NCBI GenBank assembly: GCA_947383645.1
Contig: CANDEH010000035.1
Location: 1-21,592, forward strand
DNA from: an uncultured Clostridia bacterium
GTDB taxonomy: Bacteria; Bacillota; Clostridia; Oscillospirales; Oscillospiraceae
DNA length: 21,592 bases
Direction of reading: 5' to 3'
Shown here one piece after another: positions 6,521 to 14,445 of this stretch. The notes under the pieces were generated by a model, which saw nothing but the letters and a program-made list of their open reading frames with translations, did no database searches and was not told the origin of the DNA. The translations under genes were made by a program, and so were the position numbers. How positions within the stretch are numbered: the first letter of the stretch is position 1; every line of letters starts with the position of its first letter.

Positions 6521-7312
6521 TTAATCTTCTATCCAGGCGCAAAGCTCCGCCAGATTCTCGCAGACCAGATCCGGCTGATGCGCAGCGCCCGGAAGATCCT
6601 CCCGCCTGCTCTCGCCGCTGAGTACCAGCACCGTGCCGCAGCCGCAGGAGCCCAGCGCAATGTCCGTGTACAGCCTGTCCCCCACCATGCACAGCTCCTC
6701 CACCGCACAGCCGTAGCGCCTCGCCGCGGCCCGGGCAATGTAGCCGTTGGGCTTCCCGATCACCGCGTCGGGCCTGCGCCCCGTCGCTGCCTCCACATAG
6801 GCGATGGTAGCTCCAATGTCCGGAATGACGCCGCCGTCCACCGGACAGACCAGATCCGGATGGGTCGCGATATAGGGCAGCCCTGCCGCCACCGCCTGGC
6901 ACAGCGCCGTCAGCTTCCCATAGGTCAGCGTCGTATCGAAGCCCAGCACCGCCGCCCGGGGCTCTGCGCCGTCCAATACGTACCCGGCGGCGGCAAACTG
7001 CGCCTCCAGACTGGGGGTGCCGACCAGCAGCAGCGAAGGGCCCAGGCGGTGCTCCGCCAGATAGAGCAATGTGGCGTCGGCACTGGTAAAAATCCGGGCG
7101 GCGTCCAGATGGGGGACTCCCATCTTTCGCAGGCGGGCCAGATAGGCCTCCGCCCCCCGGGAGGAGTTGTTGGTGAGGAACGCACATCCAACCCCGCGGT
7201 CATGGCAGAGCTCCCAGAAGTCCAGCGCGCCGGGGAGCAGGGTGTCCCCCAGATAAAAGGTGCCGTCCATGTCAAGAAGAAACTGCTTTATTCCCGCCAG
7301 CTCAAGGGCCAT
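6521..7312 (-). CDS. HAD-superfamily (NagD/IIA type) sugar-phosphate phosphatase
   Basis: This is a 263-residue protein. FLLDMDGTFYLGD (residues 11-23) holds the two catalytic aspartates of motif I. TNNSS (47-51) is motif II, which is typical of the NagD/p-nitrophenylphosphatase subclass. IGKPN and MVGDRLYTDIALG are motifs III and IV, and the C2-type cap lies between motifs II and III. These enzymes dephosphorylate small phosphometabolites, and the true substrate cannot be told from sequence. The ATG at 7310-7312 has GAGGAGGATC just upstream. A farther in-frame ATG at 7351 would translate the ribosome binding site, so it is rejected. The gene follows whiA after 50 bases and ends before a strong terminator, so it is the last gene of the cluster. 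Confidence 0.85.
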   Translation of the reverse strand: MALELAGIKQFLLDMDGTFYLGDTLLPGALDFWELCHDRGVGCAFLTNNSSRGAEAYLARLRKMGVPHLDAARIFTSADATLLYLAEHRLGPSLLLVGTPSLEAQFAAAGYVLDGAEPRAAVLGFDTTLTYGKLTALCQAVAAGLPYIATHPDLVCPVDGGVIPDIGATIAYVEAATGRRPDAVIGKPNGYIARAAARRYGCAVEELCMVGDRLYTDIALGSCGCGTVLVLSGESRREDLPGAAHQPDLVCENLAELCAWIED

Positions 7313-7362
7313 ACGATCCTCCTCCTCTGTTCGGCGCCGCCCTTTTCCCACGACGCCCGCCC

Positions 7363-8268
7363 CTACTGCTCCGCCAGGGCGCAGAGCTTGCGCAGGCGGT
7401 GGCTCAGGGCCGACTTGCTGATGGGCGGGTCGAATTCCGCCGCCAGCTCGCTGAGGGACAACTCCGGGTAGGTCTCCCGGAGAACGATAGTCTCCTTCAG
7501 CTTCTCCGGCAGGCCCTCCACCCGCCCCAGCTCGTAGAGGCGGCCGATGGCGGCCAGCTGCTCCTGCGCGGCGTCCACCACCTTGCCCACGTTGGCGGCC
7601 TCGCAGTTCACCCGCCGGTTGACGCCGTTGCGCAGGTCCTTCTCCGCTTTGGCGTTCATCAGATCCATGGCGGAGAGCGGCGCCCCCACCCGGGTCAGCA
7701 GCTCCTCAATCTGGCGGCTGCTCTTGAAGTAGGTGACCTGATAGCCGCTGCGCACCACCTGCCTGGGCTCATACCCCATCTCCCGCAGCAGGGCCGCCAG
7801 CTCCCGGCTGGCCTGGAGATGGCTGGTGGTCAGCTCCAGATGGTAGCGCTTCACCGGATCCGTGACGCTGCCGCCGGCCAGAAAAGCGCCGCGGAGGAAG
7901 GCGTTCCGGCAGCACTCCTCCTCCAGCATGGCGAAGTTGATATGGAGCACCAGATTCTGCCGTGCCTCGTAGCCCAACAGGTCGATGGCGGTGTGGAGCT
8001 TGTCCTCTCCGGTAATCTGAAAGACAAACTTCCGGCCCTCCTGCCCGGTCTCATCCTCCGGCAGACGGTCGAACTCCACGCCGAAGGCGCGGCGAAAAAG
8101 TCTGGGAAGCCGGAGGGCGAAGTCGGCGTTCTCGGTGACAATCCGCACCTCCCGCGCCGTAAACGTGCTGCAGCACAGCAGCACCCCATATGCCTCCGCC
8201 CGGGCGCAGCAGAGCCGGGAAACCCCCTGCCGGCAGAGCTCATTTTTCACATCCCCGGAAAACGACAT
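7363..8268 (-). CDS. whiA: Sporulation/cell-division regulator WhiA
   Basis: This is a 301-residue protein. It starts MSFSGDVKNEL, the usual WhiA start. It has the degenerate LAGLIDADG homing-endonuclease-like fold (for example FLRGAFLAGGSVTDP near residues 123-137, then YHLELT). The C-terminal helix-turn-helix spans LSLSELAAEFDPPISKSALS. WhiA is required for proper cell division and, in actinobacteria, sporulation; no DNA-cleaving activity is expected. The start is preceded by a GGGGGGAGA site. It lies downstream of yvcK in the conserved Firmicutes order rapZ-yvcK-whiA. Confidence 0.95.
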   Translation of the reverse strand: MSFSGDVKNELCRQGVSRLCCARAEAYGVLLCCSTFTAREVRIVTENADFALRLPRLFRRAFGVEFDRLPEDETGQEGRKFVFQITGEDKLHTAIDLLGYEARQNLVLHINFAMLEEECCRNAFLRGAFLAGGSVTDPVKRYHLELTTSHLQASRELAALLREMGYEPRQVVRSGYQVTYFKSSRQIEELLTRVGAPLSAMDLMNAKAEKDLRNGVNRRVNCEAANVGKVVDAAQEQLAAIGRLYELGRVEGLPEKLKETIVLRETYPELSLSELAAEFDPPISKSALSHRLRKLCALAEQ

Positions 8269-8364
8269 TCTCTCCCCCCTTGCGCCTCTCGCCTGTACCG
8301 TCTGCCCACGGACAATCCCGGCTTTCTATTCTCATTCCCGCTATTTCAGATAAAAAGCCGGCCC

Positions 8365-9393
8365 CTACCGCTCCTTCCGATAGCCGCCGCCGGCCAGGCG
8401 GACGCTGCGGGTGTTGTGCAGGTGCAGCAGAGCGGCGGCCAGGCGGCCGGGATCATGACGGACCAGAGCCCCCCGCACCGTGGACACCGGTGCGCGCAGC
8501 AGCTCCACGCCCAGCTCTCCGCACCGCCCGTCGTCCACCTCCACCGGGCCAGCGCCCTCCTCGGCGTAGCGGCGAAGGACCGTCTCCGGCACCGGCGCAC
8601 TGTTGACAAGGCACAGGTCGAAGAGCCCCGGCCCGCCGGCATGGGCAAACAGCGCCTCAATGTGGTCGGAGAGGGTATACCCCTCGGTCTCCCCCTCCTG
8701 GGTCATCACATTGGCCACATAGACCTTCAGACAGTCCACCGACCGGATGGCCTGAACCACTCCCTCCACCAGGAGATTTGGTATAATACTGGTGTAGAGG
8801 CTCCCCGGTCCCAGCACCAGCAGATCCGCGTGGTGGATCGCGTCCAGAGCCGCCGGAAGGGCCGCAGGCCGATCCGGCACCAGCCCCACCCGGCGGATGC
8901 GGCAGTCCTCCAGCTTCTTGGCGTAGAAGATCTTGGACTCCCCCACCACCGCAGCCCCGCTCTCCAGCTCCGCCCGGAGCTGGACATCGGCGGTGGTCAC
9001 CGGCAGTACCCGGCCGGTAATGGCCAGCACCTGGCTCATCCGGGCCACCGCCATGTCAAAGGAGGGGGATATCCCGTTCATGGCCGCCAGGAACAGATTC
9101 CCAAAGCTCTGCCCGGCCAGGGTCCCCTCGGTAAAGCGATAGTGGAGGAGCTCACTCATCAGCGGCTCCACATTGGCCAGAGCCTCCATACAGTTTCGAA
9201 TGTCTCCCGGCGGCGGCATCCCCAGCTCCTGACGCAGCACCCCGGACCCGCCCCCGTCGTCAGCCACCGTGACAATGGCGGTGATATTCTCGGTATAGGT
9301 TTTCAGCCCCCGCAGCATGGTACTAAGCCCCGTTCCCCCGCCAATGGCGACCAGATGAGGTCCCCGCCGCTGCTGCACCGCATCCAAACTCAT
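8365..9393 (-). CDS. yvcK: YvcK-type gluconeogenesis factor (CofD-like fold)
   Basis: This is a 342-residue protein. The N-terminal nucleotide/UDP-sugar-binding segment VAIGGGTGLS lies at residues 15-24. VADDGGGSGVLR (about 43-54) and PPPGDIRNC (about 60-68) are signature segments of the YvcK/CofD-like family. LGPGSLYTSIIPNLL near 215-229 is another conserved block. In Bacillus, YvcK binds UDP-GlcNAc, is needed on gluconeogenic carbon sources and affects cell shape and peptidoglycan synthesis. GAGGA lies upstream of the ATG. It sits 96 bases upstream of whiA. A 270-base gap filled by a dispersed repeat separates it from rapZ, where these two genes are usually almost adjacent. Confidence 0.95.
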   Translation of the reverse strand: MSLDAVQQRRGPHLVAIGGGTGLSTMLRGLKTYTENITAIVTVADDGGGSGVLRQELGMPPPGDIRNCMEALANVEPLMSELLHYRFTEGTLAGQSFGNLFLAAMNGISPSFDMAVARMSQVLAITGRVLPVTTADVQLRAELESGAAVVGESKIFYAKKLEDCRIRRVGLVPDRPAALPAALDAIHHADLLVLGPGSLYTSIIPNLLVEGVVQAIRSVDCLKVYVANVMTQEGETEGYTLSDHIEALFAHAGGPGLFDLCLVNSAPVPETVLRRYAEEGAGPVEVDDGRCGELGVELLRAPVSTVRGALVRHDPGRLAAALLHLHNTRSVRLAGGGYRKER

Positions 9394-9440
9394 AGCAATT
9401 CCTCAACCCCGGACGGGTTAATCTGCAAAATAAACCAACC

Positions 9441-9625
9441 GTGTCCCTGTGCCGCCGGCGGCGGCGTGGAAACGCCCTTGAAGAAACACGCCGCAAAAAG
9501 CGGGACCCATCTCTGCCGGAAACCGCGTTTTCGGCAAAATGCCTCCGCGGAACAAGCGTTGAGCAGCCCTTGGACCGCCCCCGCAGGGGCGGTCCAAGGG
9601 TGCGGCGCACAGCGCAGATCCCCTC
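9441..9625 (+). repeat. Dispersed noncoding repeat in the rapZ-yvcK gap
   Basis: It shares two modules with 17199-17378. The first is a GCCGCC..GGCGGCG-(A/T)-GGAAA-GCCCTTG block. The second is CTGCCGGAAACCGCGTTTTC plus GGCAAAA (9512-9538 here, 17271-17297 there). After these come a GC-rich palindrome and a GCGCA..CCCCTC end. The palindrome here is CCCTTGGACCGCCCC and its complement (9567-9600), a 15-bp perfect stem. No gene is visible in the gap. Confidence 0.8.
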
Positions 9626-9663
9626 GCCTGAAAATCCGACGCCAGCGTTTCACAGGTAAAATC

Positions 9664-10521
9664 CTATCTTGTCATGTCTCTGTGGTTTTCCGTCACCTGA
9701 TACCCCAGGGCCCGGATAAAATCCACCAGCGCTCTGGTCACCGCCACAGAGCGGTGGTGCCCGCCGGTACAGCCCACCGCCACCACCAGCACCGCCTTCC
9801 CCTCCTCCTTGTAGTAGGGCAGGACGAAGCGCAGCAGCTCGCTGAGTTTGTCCATGAAGTCCCTGGTCTGGCGGAAGCCGAACACGTAGTCGTAGACCTC
9901 CCTGTCCAGCCCCGTCTTCTCCCGCAGCTCGTCAATGTAGTAGGGGTTCGGCATAAACCGCACATCAAACACCAGATCGGCCTCCAGAGGCAGGCCGTGT
10001 TTGAAGCCGAAGGACACCACATTCACCGTCATGTCCATCTTTACCGCGCTGCCGCCGAACAGCCTCGCCAGCTCCCCCCTGAGGCGGCTGGTGGAAAAGG
10101 TGGTGGAGTCGATGACAAAGTCCGCCCGCTCCCGCACCGGAGCCATCAGGGCAATCTCCCCCCTCACCGCCTCCTCAATCGAGCCGTAGTCGCCGTAGAG
10201 GGGGTGGCGCCGCCGGGTCTCCTTATACCGCTTAATCAGGGTGTCCACCGACGCCTCCAAAAACAGCAGCCGGCAGGTAATCGCCCCCTGGCGCAGGATA
10301 TCCAGCACCCGGAAGAACTCCTGAAAGTCCTCCCCGGCCCGCACGTCATAGACCAGGGCCGCCCGGTCATAGCGTCCCTGCGCGCCGGCACAGAACTCAG
10401 CAAATTTCAGAATAATCCCGGCGGGCATATTGTCCACAATATAGTAGCCCATATCCTCCAAAAAGGAGGCCGCCTTGCTCTTTCCCCCGCCGGACAAGCC
10501 GGAGATAATCAAGATTTCCAT
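9664..10521 (-). CDS. rapZ: RNase adaptor protein / nucleotide-binding protein RapZ (YvcJ)
   Basis: This is a 285-residue protein, the family's usual length. MEILIISGLSGGGKS holds the Walker A at residues 8-15. MGYYIVDNMP (about 24-33) is the conserved segment that follows. The C-terminal VGCTGGHHRSV motif is typical of the RapZ sensing domain. In enterobacteria RapZ senses glucosamine-6-phosphate and guides RNase E to a small RNA. In Firmicutes the homologue hydrolyses nucleotides and is tied to cell-wall precursor supply. The ATG at 10519-10521 follows AAGGGGGG. A longer open frame to 10677 lacks a better ribosome site and is out of line with the family. It lies between murB and yvcK. Confidence 0.95.
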   Translation of the reverse strand: MEILIISGLSGGGKSKAASFLEDMGYYIVDNMPAGIILKFAEFCAGAQGRYDRAALVYDVRAGEDFQEFFRVLDILRQGAITCRLLFLEASVDTLIKRYKETRRRHPLYGDYGSIEEAVRGEIALMAPVRERADFVIDSTTFSTSRLRGELARLFGGSAVKMDMTVNVVSFGFKHGLPLEADLVFDVRFMPNPYYIDELREKTGLDREVYDYVFGFRQTRDFMDKLSELLRFVLPYYKEEGKAVLVVAVGCTGGHHRSVAVTRALVDFIRALGYQVTENHRDMTR

Positions 10522-10694
10522 ACCATACACCCCCCTTTTCAAGTCAGGCGTCCAAAGCTGCGCGACCGCCTCCGATGACAGATTCGGCCTGAGAGGCGGG
10601 GCCGAAAAAGCCGTCCCCGCACCGCGGAAACACAGCCGCCGCCAAATCAGTTTCCATCTACCCGACGAAGCGGGCATACATGTATTCCGGCCCC

Positions 10695-11612
10695 CTAATT
10701 GACAATCCGCACTTCCGTCTCCAGCCTGACGCCCGTCTGCTCAAAGACCCGGCGCTGCACCTGCGCAATCAGCGCCGTCACATCGGCACAGGTGGCGCCG
10801 CCCCGGTTTACAATGAACCCGGCATGCTTCCCCGACACCTCCGCCCCGCCGACAGCCAGGCCCTTCAGACCGCACTGATCGATCAGCGTCCCGGCGTAAT
10901 GGCCCTCAGGCCGCTTGAAGGTGCTGCCGGCACTGGGAAGCTCCAGCGGCTGGCTGGCTCTGCGGCGCCGGATCAGATCCTCCATCCCCCGGTGCAGCTC
11001 CTCCGGGACGCAGCTCTGCTCCAGACGCAGCACCGCCGAGAGAATCACACCCTCCCCGCCGGAAAAGCGGCTGCGGCGGTAGCCAAAATCCAGCTCCGGC
11101 CGACTGAGAACACATATACCTCTGCCCGGGAGCCAGGCGGTAACCGTCTCCACCACCTGGGCCATCTCCCCGCCGTAGGCCCCGGCGTTCATGAACACCG
11201 CTCCGCCCACCGTGCCGGGGATCCCGTGGGCAAACACCAGTCCCCCCAGGCCGTGATCCGCCGCGGCCACCGCTAAACGGGCCAGGCGCACCCCGGCCCC
11301 GGCGGCGGCAGTCCCCTCCGTCCCGTCCACCGCCAGGTGCTGGAGGGAGGCCGTGGCGATCACCAGCCGGTCCAGCCCCTCGTCGGACACCAGCAGGTTG
11401 GACCCGCCTCCCAGCAGCAGGAAGGGCCAGTGCCGCTCCTCCGCAAGCCGCAGCAGCAGCGCAGCCTCCTCCGGCGCGGAGGGCAGCGCCATCCGGCGGG
11501 CCGGCCCGCCGATACGGAAGGAGGTGTGGAGCGCCATGGGCTCCTCACAGCGCACCTCCAGCTGGGGCAGCTGTTCCCCTCTCACCCGGTCAAAGTCCTG
11601 ATACCAGAGCAT
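10695..11612 (-). CDS. murB: UDP-N-acetylenolpyruvoylglucosamine reductase
   Basis: This is a 305-residue cytoplasmic flavoenzyme that reduces UDP-GlcNAc-enolpyruvate to UDP-MurNAc in peptidoglycan synthesis. Residues 30-36 read TSFRIGG. LLGGGSNLL (66-73) and GIPGTVGGAVFMNAGAYG (130-147) are FAD-binding loops. YRRSRF (178-183) carries the substrate arginine. PSAGSTFKRP (226-235) holds the catalytic serine, and GLKGLAVGGAEVSGKHAGF (248-266) is the type IIa end. E300 is the likely second catalytic acid. The start has AGGAGGGGCGCT directly upstream. It lies 32 bases after the ROK kinase gene, so the two are probably co-transcribed. Confidence 0.95.
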   Translation of the reverse strand: MLWYQDFDRVRGEQLPQLEVRCEEPMALHTSFRIGGPARRMALPSAPEEAALLLRLAEERHWPFLLLGGGSNLLVSDEGLDRLVIATASLQHLAVDGTEGTAAAGAGVRLARLAVAAADHGLGGLVFAHGIPGTVGGAVFMNAGAYGGEMAQVVETVTAWLPGRGICVLSRPELDFGYRRSRFSGGEGVILSAVLRLEQSCVPEELHRGMEDLIRRRRASQPLELPSAGSTFKRPEGHYAGTLIDQCGLKGLAVGGAEVSGKHAGFIVNRGGATCADVTALIAQVQRRVFEQTGVRLETEVRIVN

Positions 11613-11644
11613 AGCGCCCCTCCTGTAGACAATTGTTGATCGCT

Positions 11645-12595
11645 TTACGCCTCGCTGAGCAGCGCCGCGCCAATCATCCCCGCGTCGTTGCCCAGACGCG
11701 CCTTGGCAATCAGCGTGTGGCAGTCTGACATCTGGTCGAAGCGCAACCGGGCCACCCGCTCCCGCAGGGGGCGGAGCAGATAGGCGTCGTCCTCGTTGCT
11801 GACGCCGCCGCCGATGCAGACTACATCCGGCTGAAGGAGGTTAATCAGGTTGGTCAATCCCTCTGCCAGATAGCCGATGTACAGCTCCACCACCTGCTTT
11901 CCGGCCTCGTCGCCCCGCTTGGCGGCCTCGAAAGCGGTGCGTCCCCCCACCTGCTCCAGATCGCCGGAGGCAATGGTCCACATAACGCTGTCCCGGTGCT
12001 CAGCCATCATCTCACGGGTCATCCGGATCAGCCCGCTGGCGGAGGCGTACCGCTCCCAGCAGCCCCGGCGGCCGCAGGTGCAGGGCACGCCGTCCTTCAC
12101 AATAACCATATGCCCCCCCTCGCCGCCGCAGCCGTTGACGCCGCGGATAATTTTTCCATTCAGGATCAAGCCTGTCCCGATCCCTGTGCCCAGGGTCACC
12201 AGCACCAGGCTCTCCATCCCCTGGGCGGCAAAATTCTGGTACTCCCCCAGGGCGGCGCAGTCCGCGTCGTTGCCCAGATATACCGGCACATCCCACTTCT
12301 CCTGTATCAGTCCGGCAATGGGCAGATCCCGAATAGGGATATTCACCGTGCGCACCACGCTGCCCCTTTTGGCGTCCACCTGTCCGGGGAATCCCATGCC
12401 GATAGCGCCCACCTGCGCCCTCTCAATCCCGTTCTTCTCCACCAGGGCCAGGGCCAGCCCGGTCAGGTCCTCTGCGAACTTCTCCGGCGAAACCCACTTC
12501 AGCGGCATCTTCTCCGCCGCCGTCAGCGTCCCGGCGCCGTCCACCAGCCCCGCCTTAAGATTCGTCCCGCCCACGTCAATTCCTATCGTATACAC
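11645..12595 (-). CDS. ROK-family glucokinase
   Basis: This is a 316-residue protein with a GTG start at 12593-12595. The GGAGG upstream has a six-base spacer, so the non-ATG start is well supported. IGIDVGGTNLKAG (residues 4-16) is the phosphate-binding loop. LGND (107-110) carries the catalytic aspartate. E159 and H162 (GGEGGH), with C172, C174 and C179 of the CTCGRRGC motif, form the ROK zinc site. The closing GGGVSN segment is also present. ROK kinases phosphorylate glucose or related hexoses with ATP, and glucose is the best guess. It is followed after 32 bases by murB and preceded by hprK, so sugar phosphorylation sits with the catabolite-repression sensor. Confidence 0.9.
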   Translation of the reverse strand: MYTIGIDVGGTNLKAGLVDGAGTLTAAEKMPLKWVSPEKFAEDLTGLALALVEKNGIERAQVGAIGMGFPGQVDAKRGSVVRTVNIPIRDLPIAGLIQEKWDVPVYLGNDADCAALGEYQNFAAQGMESLVLVTLGTGIGTGLILNGKIIRGVNGCGGEGGHMVIVKDGVPCTCGRRGCWERYASASGLIRMTREMMAEHRDSVMWTIASGDLEQVGGRTAFEAAKRGDEAGKQVVELYIGYLAEGLTNLINLLQPDVVCIGGGVSNEDDAYLLRPLRERVARLRFDQMSDCHTLIAKARLGNDAGMIGAALLSEA

Positions 12596-12686
12596 AGTAA
12601 ACCTCCATTCCGCAAACTTTTCACGTCCGCCTCCTCACCCCTGGAGGAAGCAACCGCTCCTTTACACCCAACTCCCGACAAAAATC

Positions 12687-13622
12687 TCAGCCCTGTCCCT
12701 GGTTCATCAGCGCGTCCGCCAACTGCTGGGCCGAGTTAAACCCGTAGCGCTTGTGCCGGTTATTCATCGCGGCCACCTCCACAATCGAGGCCAGATTTCG
12801 CCCGGGCCGCACGGGGATCAGCACCTTGGGCAGCTCTATCCCCAATACGTTCATGCTCAGCTCATCCAGACCGAAGCGGTCGTAGAACTTCCCTTCCACC
12901 CAGGGCTCCATCTCCACCACCAGGTCAATCTGGCTCTCCAGCTTCACCGCGCTCATGCCGAAGAGCTGCTGAAGGTCAATAATTCCAATTCCCCGCAGCT
13001 CGATATAGTGGCGGATCAGCTCCGGGGCCTTGCCGATAAGCTGATTGGAGACCCGCCGGATATCCACCGCGTCATCGGCCACCAGACGGTGCCCCCGCTT
13101 CACCAGCTCGATAGCGGTCTCGCTCTTGCCGATACCGCTGTCGCCGATAATCATAACCCCCTCGCCGTAGATATCCAGCAGCACGCCGTGGCGGGTCACC
13201 GTGGCAGCCAGCTCATGGTTGAGGTAGTCGATAACCTTGCTGGTAAAGACCACGGTGGTGTCGCTGGTGGAGAGCAGGGTCCTGCGGTACTTCCGGGCCA
13301 TCTCCATGCACTCGGGGAAGCAGTCCAAATCCCGGGAGATCACCAGGGCCGGGATGTCGTAATCAAAGAGCCTGGCAAAGCTCTCCGCCCGGCGCTCGTG
13401 GGTCATGCCCTCCAGCATCTTGGTCTCCGCCATGCCGATAACCTGAAGCCGCCGGGGGTCAAAGTAGTCGAAGAACCCCACAAACTGGAGGCCCGGCCGG
13501 TTCACATCCTTGATGCCAATCTCCGCCTGCTCATAGTCCGCGCCGGATAAGAGCACCTTCAGCTGGAAGTGCTCCACCAGTTTTTTCAGCTTGATGGTCC
13601 CCTTGACTTCATCCATGACCAT
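12687..13622 (-). CDS. hprK: HPr kinase/phosphorylase
   Basis: This is a 311-residue bifunctional enzyme that phosphorylates and dephosphorylates HPr on serine and drives carbon-catabolite repression. The N-terminal domain spans residues 1-135. H145 lies in the RHGVLLD segment. The P-loop GDSGIGKS is at 160-167. IELRGIGIIDLQQLFG (207-222) is the family signature, and VRPGRNLASIVEVAAMN (271-287) is the C-terminal loop. The ATG at 13620-13622 is chosen because GGGAGGA lies seven bases upstream. The ATG at 13616 is also possible. The gene has its own promoter and a leader of about 180 bases, and leads the seven-gene minus-strand cluster. Confidence 0.95.
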   Translation of the reverse strand: MVMDEVKGTIKLKKLVEHFQLKVLLSGADYEQAEIGIKDVNRPGLQFVGFFDYFDPRRLQVIGMAETKMLEGMTHERRAESFARLFDYDIPALVISRDLDCFPECMEMARKYRRTLLSTSDTTVVFTSKVIDYLNHELAATVTRHGVLLDIYGEGVMIIGDSGIGKSETAIELVKRGHRLVADDAVDIRRVSNQLIGKAPELIRHYIELRGIGIIDLQQLFGMSAVKLESQIDLVVEMEPWVEGKFYDRFGLDELSMNVLGIELPKVLIPVRPGRNLASIVEVAAMNNRHKRYGFNSAQQLADALMNQGQG

Positions 13623-13787
13623 AGGAATATCCTCCCGCGTAACAGTATAGTAATCGCCAGCTCCGGCGAATATGCACAATGCAGCCAATATAGAGGGGTT
13701 CTACCGTAGAAATGAAGCCGAGACAGTACAGCAGGTCAATTCCCCTGTCTTCCCCGGAGGGCGTTTAAAAAGGAGTCAAATCAAAAA

Positions 13788-13812
13788 ATAATAGCCGCCT
13801 CGCGGCTATTAT
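13788..13812 (-). terminator. Hairpin with U-run overlapping the hprK promoter
   Basis: ATAATAGCCGC and GCGGCTATTAT pair perfectly over 11 bp with a three-base loop. On the minus strand TTTTTT follows. It would stop transcripts arriving from the fossil element and rlmD side. The same palindrome contains the -10 box of the hprK promoter. A 49-base block covering it recurs at 20698-20746. Confidence 0.75.
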
Positions 13813-13836
13813 ACCGTATCTTCCATCCAATTACAA
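13808..13836 (-). promoter_or_regulatory. hprK promoter
   Basis: TTGTAA (13831-13836) is followed by a 17-base spacer and a perfect TATAAT (13808-13813). Transcription should start near 13801, within the loop of the palindrome, leaving a leader of about 180 bases. Confidence 0.8.
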
Positions 13837-13922
13837 GTGTCAACGCCAATCTGAACGCCAATCCGAAATTGTAAGAAAAGGCCAAACAAATTTTGTCGTT
13901 CTTCGAGGGGGGGTAACGAAAA

Positions 13923-14231
13923 TCAGGTGCATCCCTGCTCGAAAAGCAAGTTCACGATTCGCCTCTTTTGGCACATAAATTCCTTGCGCTCCTTCCGGCG
14001 GTAAGGCTCGCCCCGGATGTCCATGGGAAGATAGCTAATCTCGTCGCTGATGAGCATCTTGTACTTGGACAAGACCCTGCCCTTGCCCGGCAGGCGGTTC
14101 TTAAAATGTGCCTCCCGGAGCTGCTCGACGAGCTGGTGGCAGTTGACATCGCAGGTAGAGAAACGGTGCCGGACCGCCGCGAGGCCCAGGGCGGAGGCCA
14201 GATGGGTTTTGTCTACACCCACGCTTGGGCC
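13923..14231 (-). pseudogene. istB: IstB-type ATPase remnant (IS21 family), internally deleted
   Basis: The frame reads THLASALGLAAVRHRFST, then VNCHQLVEQLREAHFKNRLP, then SKYKMLISDEISYLPMD. These are clear IstB helper-ATPase segments (Walker B ISDE). The Walker A is damaged: GPSVGVDKTH appears where GPPGVGKTH is expected. Right after PMDI (codon near 14015) the frame jumps to GEPYRRKERKEFMCQ and IVNLLFEQG, which is the C-terminal end of IstB. About 50 residues between them are missing, and the N-terminal third is also absent. IstB assists the IS21 transposase; no istA is seen nearby. It is non-functional. Confidence 0.8.
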
Positions 14232-14445
14232 GTCAGCTTCCCGGTTTTCATGGATGATGCGATGGTCTTTTGCGTGACCTCCTCCTGCAAGCGTCATACC
14301 CCCTTTGCCAGAAGTCGAAAAGGGCGGCTGCGGCGGAACCTTGTCGCCGCAAAGTCCATTCAGATCCGTTTCCGCCTGCGGCGAAAACCGCGCCCACTCC
14401 CCTGCTCCTCTCCCAACAAAATCATTTAATTTTGTTGGGTTCCCG
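14232..14445. other. Degenerate spacer between the two remnants
   Basis: No gene is supported here. It holds GC-rich self-complementary stretches around 14330-14400 and a clear palindrome at 14412-14439. It may be an inserted noncoding repeat. Confidence 0.5.
14412..14439. terminator. Palindrome after the initiator remnant
   Basis: CCCAACAAAAT and ATTTTGTTGGG form an 11-bp perfect stem with a six-base loop. It lies just downstream of the initiator remnant. It lacks a long U-run, so it may be a terminator or a repeat boundary. Confidence 0.5.

Noticed and set aside
7399..10578. A 1059-codon plus-strand open frame opposite rapZ, yvcK and whiA
   Set aside because: It is antisense to three well-identified conserved genes; GC-rich codon use keeps the complement open. 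Its translation is Pro/Gln/Arg/His-rich with no domain, and no RBS supports it.
10522..10694. Possible regulatory element or small gene between murB and rapZ
   Set aside because: Only a short GCGGGG/CCCCGC pairing was found; nothing else supports a feature.
13837..13922. Possible direct repeat (CGCCAATC) acting as an attachment site
   Set aside because: Only two short, imperfect units occur together, and no matching copy was found at the other side of the fossil element.
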